DNA of 64,000 nt from Mycolicibacterium gilvum (GTDB taxonomy: Bacteria > Actinomycetota > Actinomycetes > Mycobacteriales > Mycobacteriaceae): the NCBI RefSeq assembly GCF_900454025.1, contig NZ_UGQM01000001.1:1302001-1366000 (forward strand). The letters run 5' to 3'. The notes beneath the pieces are model-generated. The model was not told the DNA's origin. It was given only the letters and a program-made list of their open reading frames with translations, and searched no databases. Position numbers and translations under genes: made by a program. Positions 60,152 through 64,000 of this stretch are shown here, in pieces (the stretch's first letter is position 1; every line of letters starts with the position of its first letter).

Positions 60152-61027
60152 CTACTCACCGGCGGCCTCGGCGCTCTTACTGATCAGGTCCCCGAGCAGT
60201 TCGGCGACCACCGATTCCACCTGCGCTTCGATGGAGAACGCCAGGGTGGCGCCGACGGCCGACACCGCGTGGGTGCGGAAGCGGACCAACGTGGTGATCA
60301 GTTCGGCGACCTCGACGTCGTCGGGCATGGCCGCACCGGGGTTGATCTTGTCGAGCACCTCGTCGAGGCCGGCCTGCACCAGGATCGCGCCGATCTGATC
60401 CAGCAGCGGTGTTACCTGCTCGTGGACGTCGATCAGCTTGTCCAGTGCCACGCCGTGCCGGCGGATCTCGGTGAACGCCTCGACCAGGGTCGGGCGCACG
60501 ATGGTGGCGTGGTCGTCCTCGAGGCGGATGATGCCGAGGCCGACCAGGCGCTCGAAGCCGGCCGGGTCGTCGATCAGTCTGCGCGCTTGGGCCGTCAGCA
60601 TCCGCTGGGGTTTCTCGACGGCCCAGCTTCCCGCGATCGCCGACTCCAGGCCGAGCATGTCGCCGAGATCTTTGCCCTGCTCCCATGCCGAGAGCATCTC
60701 GTCGACGTGGGCGAGGTTGTATCCGCGGTCGAGCATCGAGGTGATCAGGCGCAACCGGGTCACGTGGGTGTCGTTGAACAGGGCCACGCGGCCCACCCGC
60801 AGCGGCGGGTGCAGCAGCCCGCGGTCGCGGTACACCCTGATGTTGCGGGTCGTGGTTCCGGCCAGCCTGGCCAGTTCCTCGATGCGGTATTCACCGGACT
60901 CGGCGTTGTCGTGCGGTTGCACCGCGGCATCGAACAGCTGCGACACCGCGTTCTCGATGACGTCGCGGGACCCTCGGCGCAGCCGGCGCAGGATGGTCTG
61001 GATCGGGCCGGACATATCAGCGAACAT
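60152..61027 (-). CDS. MerR-family transcriptional regulator
   Basis: This ~291-residue protein has a winged-helix MerR DNA-binding domain at about residues 46-115 ('YRIEELARLAGTTTRNIRVY', 'RDRGLLHPPLRVGRVALFND', 'RLRLITSMLDRGYNLAHV'). A long helical effector domain of unknown ligand follows. ATG 61027 gives an 11-base overlap with the upstream gene; ATG 61015 ('MSGPIQTILRRL') is equally possible. It is the last gene of the AurF-like operon and probably autoregulates it through the palindrome at 62497-62524. Confidence 0.82.
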   Translation of the reverse strand: MFADMSGPIQTILRRLRRGSRDVIENAVSQLFDAAVQPHDNAESGEYRIEELARLAGTTTRNIRVYRDRGLLHPPLRVGRVALFNDTHVTRLRLITSMLDRGYNLAHVDEMLSAWEQGKDLGDMLGLESAIAGSWAVEKPQRMLTAQARRLIDDPAGFERLVGLGIIRLEDDHATIVRPTLVEAFTEIRRHGVALDKLIDVHEQVTPLLDQIGAILVQAGLDEVLDKINPGAAMPDDVEVAELITTLVRFRTHAVSAVGATLAFSIEAQVESVVAELLGDLISKSAEAAGE

Positions 61028-61550
61028 ACTGCCTGTCGTGGCACGCGGCATCGTCCCCGGACCCGATGGTGTGCCCGAACACGATGGCATCCAGGTGGTG
61101 TTCGACGCCGTCGCTGGTGCGGACGCCGACCGGGCTGAGAGTGGCGATCGGCCAGTCGATCAGCTTGCAGTTGTCCCGCTGCAGCGCCGCGTAGTACCCG
61201 CCGGACACCAGCGTGTGGGTGCGTTCGGGCGCGGCGTCGGGTGTCAGCTGGCGGCGCAGCCACGGATCTCGGACCTGGGTACGCAGGTAGGCCTTGGCAA
61301 GCCGCGCGATAATCGCTTGCGGGGCAGGAACTTCAGCCAACAGCTGCGGCAGCACCCAACGTGGGACGTCCTGGAACACCTTGACGAAGCCGGCGTGCTC
61401 GACGAGTTCGGGAATGATCCGCACCGTGAGGGAGTCGATGCCGATCACCGCGACGCGTCGGCCCGCGAAATCGTGGTGGTCCGACCATTTCTCGGCGTCG
61501 ATGCGGCGGCCGCGGTAGGTGTCGACGCCGCGAAGGGCCCGGGGCGGCAC
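61017..61550 (-). CDS. Free-standing flavin-monooxygenase NADP-binding-like domain
   Basis: This 177-residue protein corresponds only to the middle (NADP-binding) part of FAD monooxygenases of the FMO/Baeyer-Villiger type. It has 'DAEKWSDHHDFAGRRVAVIG', then the rest 'LTVRIIPELVEHAGFVKVFQ' and 'RWVLPQLL'. The usual GxGxxA turn reads Gly37-Ile-Asp39-Ser-Leu-Thr: the second glycine is an aspartate and the turn is spoiled. There is no FAD-binding Rossmann motif. The start is GTG, one base after the AurF-like gene's stop. It may be a remnant kept in an operon or a reductase-like partner that lost flavin binding. Confidence 0.6.
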   Translation of the reverse strand: MPPRALRGVDTYRGRRIDAEKWSDHHDFAGRRVAVIGIDSLTVRIIPELVEHAGFVKVFQDVPRWVLPQLLAEVPAPQAIIARLAKAYLRTQVRDPWLRRQLTPDAAPERTHTLVSGGYYAALQRDNCKLIDWPIATLSPVGVRTSDGVEHHLDAIVFGHTIGSGDDAACHDRQYVR

Positions 61551-61551
61551 G

Positions 61552-62478
61552 TCAGGCCGCCGGTTCGTGGGTGAGTTCTTTGAACCAGCTCGGGATCGGG
61601 CGGAGCAACCTCCTGGGGTAGCGTTCGGAGACCCACACCAGCGAGTTGGCGAGCAGGTGGTAGGGATGGTCAGGGTTGACGACTGCCGCGGCATGCCGTT
61701 TGAGCACCTGGTAGGTGGGCACCCGGTGGCTGAATTCTCCTCGCTCACCGAGGCTTTGGAACCTCTTGACCGCGTTGTACAGGCGCTCGGGCTCCAGGCC
61801 CATGCCCACGATCTCGTTGCGGATCCGGTTGAGCAACGGGATGTACATGATCGCCCCGATGATCAGTCCGGGGGTGGCGACGCTGCCGACGAACTCGATG
61901 GCCAGGCGGCGGGCGTCGGCATGGCCGATCATGTTCAGCACCTCGAAATCGACGGCGATGTGCCGTGATTCGTCGTTGTTGATCTTCTCGAAGACCTGGT
62001 GGCAGACTGGGTCGTCGACCTCTTCGAGGAGGAACTTCAGCAGCGCGCCGTCGAGTGCGACCTCCAGCATCGGGATCACCGTGCCCAGGATGGACAGCGA
62101 CATGTCGTCGGCGTAGGTGTCGAGCCAGTCCATCGCCATCCGGATGTTGACGTTCGGTTCGGGGAGCTCTCCGCTCGCCTCGTCGAGCATGCCCCACCGC
62201 TTCATCAGCGCCAGTTCGGCATTGGCGTGCCGCTGTTCCTCGGCGTGGAAGTAGCGGTAGATCTCGGCGATGGTCGGGGTGGGCGCCTTCTTGGCCAGGG
62301 CGGCGAAGCCACGAGCGCCGATGTTCTCGATCCAGCACAGGTCGGCCATGAACGCCTTGAGTTTGGGCCGCTGTTCGTCGGTGATCCTGTCGGCGCCCGG
62401 CGCCGTCCAGTCGATGTCGGCCAGGGCCCACTGTCGATCCTTGATCTTCGCCAGCATCGCATCCATGTCGATCGCCAT
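61552..62478 (-). CDS. AurF-like ferritin-fold diiron protein
   Basis: This 308-residue helical protein has diiron ligand motifs. 'WIENIGARGF' (Glu51) and 'HAEEQRHA' (Glu81, His84) come first, then 'MLEVALDG' (Glu139) and 'NDESRHIA' (Glu170, His173). It resembles AurF, which oxidises aryl amines, and related ferritin-like oxygenases. The substrate is unknown; fatty acid or xenobiotic oxidation is possible. Start ATG 62478 ('MAIDMDAMLAKIKDRQW'). The promoter carries a perfect long palindrome. It is the first gene of a three-gene operon with the oxidoreductase fragment and the MerR regulator. Confidence 0.72.
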   Translation of the reverse strand: MAIDMDAMLAKIKDRQWALADIDWTAPGADRITDEQRPKLKAFMADLCWIENIGARGFAALAKKAPTPTIAEIYRYFHAEEQRHANAELALMKRWGMLDEASGELPEPNVNIRMAMDWLDTYADDMSLSILGTVIPMLEVALDGALLKFLLEEVDDPVCHQVFEKINNDESRHIAVDFEVLNMIGHADARRLAIEFVGSVATPGLIIGAIMYIPLLNRIRNEIVGMGLEPERLYNAVKRFQSLGERGEFSHRVPTYQVLKRHAAAVVNPDHPYHLLANSLVWVSERYPRRLLRPIPSWFKELTHEPAA

Positions 62479-62496
62479 CTGTCGGATGCAACTCCT

Positions 62497-62524
62497 AATG
62501 GTGACATTTGTCAATGTCACCATT
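62497..62524. promoter_or_regulatory. Perfect 12-4-12 operator palindrome
   Basis: AATGGTGACATT (62497-62508) and AATGTCACCATT (62513-62524) are exact inverted copies with the spacer TGTC, 18 bases ahead of the AurF-like start. It is a long symmetrical site as used by MerR or TetR proteins; the operon's own MerR is the natural candidate. Confidence 0.7.
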
Positions 62525-62593
62525 TGATGATGGAACTCTGGGCGGTCCCCGTCTTGTTGACGCTTGTCGGTGCCGAGGTGTTTACTGGCGACA

Positions 62594-62609
62594 TCGAACA
62601 AAGTTTCGA
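62594..62609 (+). promoter_or_regulatory. SOS (LexA) box of imuA'-imuB
   Basis: TCGAAC-AAAG-TTTCGA matches the mycobacterial LexA consensus TCGAAC-N4-GTTCGA with one mismatch, 36 bases before the imuA' start. Confidence 0.85.
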
Positions 62610-62645
62610 ACAGTGCGTGGGTCAGATGGTGTGAAAGGTGCAGTT

Positions 62646-63353
62646 GTGGCGACACCGCAGAGTGTGGGGCGATGCTCTGTCACACGTGCTGAACAGGTAG
62701 AACAGCTCCGCAAGCAGATGGCGGCGGTGTCGGGGAAGGTTGGCGGAAGTCGACGCGCGGTGGCGCCGGTGCCGCAGCCGACGCCGGTTTCCGAGACTCC
62801 GGATTCTTTGCTGCCGATGCCTGATTCGCTGGCAGAACTGCTTCCGGATTCGTTGCCGCGCGGGACCGTGGCGGTGGTTTCGGGGGCCAGGTCGCTACAG
62901 CTGAGCATGGTGGCGGCCGTGACGGCGCAGGGCGGTCATGTGGCGATCATCGGCCAGCCGGACGTCGGGCTGCTGGCTGCGGCGGAGATGGGCGCCGACC
63001 TGAGCAGGGTCGCGGTGATCCCGGAACCCGGGGCCGATCCGGTGGAGGTGGCGGCGGTCCTGATGGACGGGATGGACCTGGTGGTCCTCGGTCTGGGCGG
63101 ACGGACGGTGCCGGCGACTCGGGCCAGGTCGGTGGTGGCCCGGGCCCGGCAGCGGGGATGCACACTGCTGGTGACCGACGGCGACTGGCAGGGCGCCTCC
63201 GCGCGATTGGACGCCCACGTCAGCGGCTACGAGATCGCCGGTGGACAGGGCGGGGTGCCCACCCCCGGCTGCGGCCGGATCGGCAGGGTGCGGTTGGCCA
63301 TGCGCGCCAGGGGCCGTTCGGTCGGGCCTTCGGCGCGTGTCGTGGGCGGTTGA
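62646..63353 (+). CDS. imuA': ImuA', mutasome accessory protein
   Basis: This 235-residue protein is at the position of Rv3395c, with a RecA-like fold ('[20 protein letters not shown]', '[20 protein letters not shown]', '[12 protein letters not shown]') but without a usable Walker A. ImuA' acts with ImuB and DnaE2 in SOS-induced mutagenic repair. GTG 62646 is chosen because AAAGGT lies 6 bases upstream and the SOS box is correctly placed; earlier in-frame starts would overlap that box. Confidence 0.88.
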   Translation: MATPQSVGRCSVTRAEQVEQLRKQMAAVSGKVGGSRRAVAPVPQPTPVSETPDSLLPMPDSLAELLPDSLPRGTVAVVSGARSLQLSMVAAVTAQGGHVAIIGQPDVGLLAAAEMGADLSRVAVIPEPGADPVEVAAVLMDGMDLVVLGLGGRTVPATRARSVVARARQRGCTLLVTDGDWQGASARLDAHVSGYEIAGGQGGVPTPGCGRIGRVRLAMRARGRSVGPSARVVGG

Positions 63354-63354
63354 G

Positions 63355-64000
63355 ATGGCGGGCAGGGTGCTCGCGCTCTGGTGCATGGACTGGCCCGCCG
63401 TCGCCGCGTCGGCAGCGGCCGAGCTGCCGCCGACGACGCCGGTCGCCGTCACGCTGGCCAACCGGGTCATCGCGTGTTCGGCCGCGGCGCGTGCGGCCGG
63501 GGTGAGGCGGGGCTTGAGGCGGCGGGAGTCCCAGGCCCGCTGTCCCGAGCTGCACGTGGCTGCCGCCGATCCGGCCCGAGACGCAAGGCATTTCGAGAAT
63601 GTCACGCTCGCGGTCGACGAGCTGGTGCCCAGGGCGGAGGTCCTGCGGCCCGGCCTGCTGGCACTGTCGGTGCGGGGCGCTGCGAGGTACTTCGGATCTG
63701 AAGTCGCCGCCGCGGAGCGTCTGGTCGATGCGGTGGCCGCGGTCGGTGCCGAATGCCAGGTCGGCATCGCCGATCAGTTGCCCACGGCCGTCTTCGCGGC
63801 GCGGGTGGGCAGGATCATCGACCCCGGCGGGGACGGGCCGTTCCTGGCGGAATTGTCCATCCGGCAACTGTCCGGCGAACCGAGCCTCGCGTCCGCCTCT
63901 CGCGAGGAGCTGGTCGATCTCCTGTGGCGCATGGGAATCCGCACGATCGGCCAGTTCGCCGAGCTGTCCCGCAGCGATGTCGCGTCCCGGTTCGGGGCCG
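63355..64000 (+). CDS. imuB: ImuB, inactive Y-family polymerase-like mutasome hub (partial)
   Basis: The first ~215 residues of ImuB ('RVLALWCMDWPAVAASAAAE', 'VTLANRVIACSAAARAAGVR') run off the right edge. The Y-family fold is recognisable. Where active polymerases have Asp-Glu in a SIDE-type motif, this has 'AVDELVPRAEVL', in line with ImuB being catalytically dead. It links DnaE2 to the sliding clamp through a C-terminal region not present here. It starts one base after the imuA' stop. Confidence 0.92.
   Translation, partial: MAGRVLALWCMDWPAVAASAAAELPPTTPVAVTLANRVIACSAAARAAGVRRGLRRRESQARCPELHVAAADPARDARHFENVTLAVDELVPRAEVLRPGLLALSVRGAARYFGSEVAAAERLVDAVAAVGAECQVGIADQLPTAVFAARVGRIIDPGGDGPFLAELSIRQLSGEPSLASASREELVDLLWRMGIRTIGQFAELSRSDVASRFGA

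Overview
The window comes from a GC-rich actinobacterium, almost certainly a rapidly growing Mycobacterium (Mycolicibacterium). The evidence is the ESX-4 locus, WhiB3, GroES/GroEL1 with a histidine-rich GroEL1 tail, SigD/RsdA, ChoD, ImuA'/ImuB, F420-type oxidoreductases, many GTG starts and GTGA/ATGA stop-start overlaps. The gene order follows the chromosome segment that in M. tuberculosis runs from eccB4 (Rv3450c) down to imuB (Rv3394c), with several extra genes inserted.

1-8.6 kb: ESX-4 type VII secretion locus (eccB4 end, mycP4, eccD4, eccC4, a secretion-associated membrane protein, esxU, esxT), closed by a 16-bp-stem terminator. 8.7-14.3 kb: a block inserted between esxT and rplM, with a GAF-domain regulator, an alpha/beta hydrolase, a TetR regulator, an aldehyde dehydrogenase and a zinc alcohol dehydrogenase. 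14.3-25.7 kb: rplM-rpsI with its promoter and terminator, a small secreted protein, glmM, two type VII substrate-like proteins, an INSIG-like membrane protein, acyl-CoA dehydrogenase/TetR, an F420-type oxidoreductase, a dienelactone-hydrolase-like protein and glmS.

25.9-39.1 kb: a STAS protein, NAD(P)HX repair enzyme, gadB, then a tightly coupled run alr-hydrolase-tsaE-tsaB-rimI-tsaD-SnoaL. After that come a DUF222/HNH endonuclease, a small secreted protein and the CIRCE-controlled groES-groEL1 operon. 39.2-41.6 kb: a lower-GC accessory island with a frameshifted IS1380-family remnant, a PASTA-domain lipoprotein, an unknown exported protein and the broken 3' end of a host gene.

41.9-46.0 kb: an apparently leaderless aromatic leader peptide with attenuator-like hairpins in front of a class I DAHP synthase, a DUF4349 lipoprotein, and a three-gene nitrile hydratase/thiocyanate-hydrolase-like operon. 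46.1-53.4 kb: whiB3, an unknown helical protein, sigD-rsdA, a DUF5319 protein, guaB2, guaB3 and a TetR regulator. 53.5-64.0 kb: choD, a double-module histidine kinase divergent from a NarL-type response regulator, guaA, a MerR/oxidoreductase-fragment/AurF-like operon behind a perfect 12-4-12 palindrome, and the SOS-controlled imuA'-imuB pair, which runs off the end.

No tRNA, rRNA or CRISPR was found. The least explained items are the aroG leader, the 39-41.6 kb island, the two-part histidine kinase, the AurF operon with its damaged NADP-binding fragment, and the type VII substrate-like pair next to glmM.
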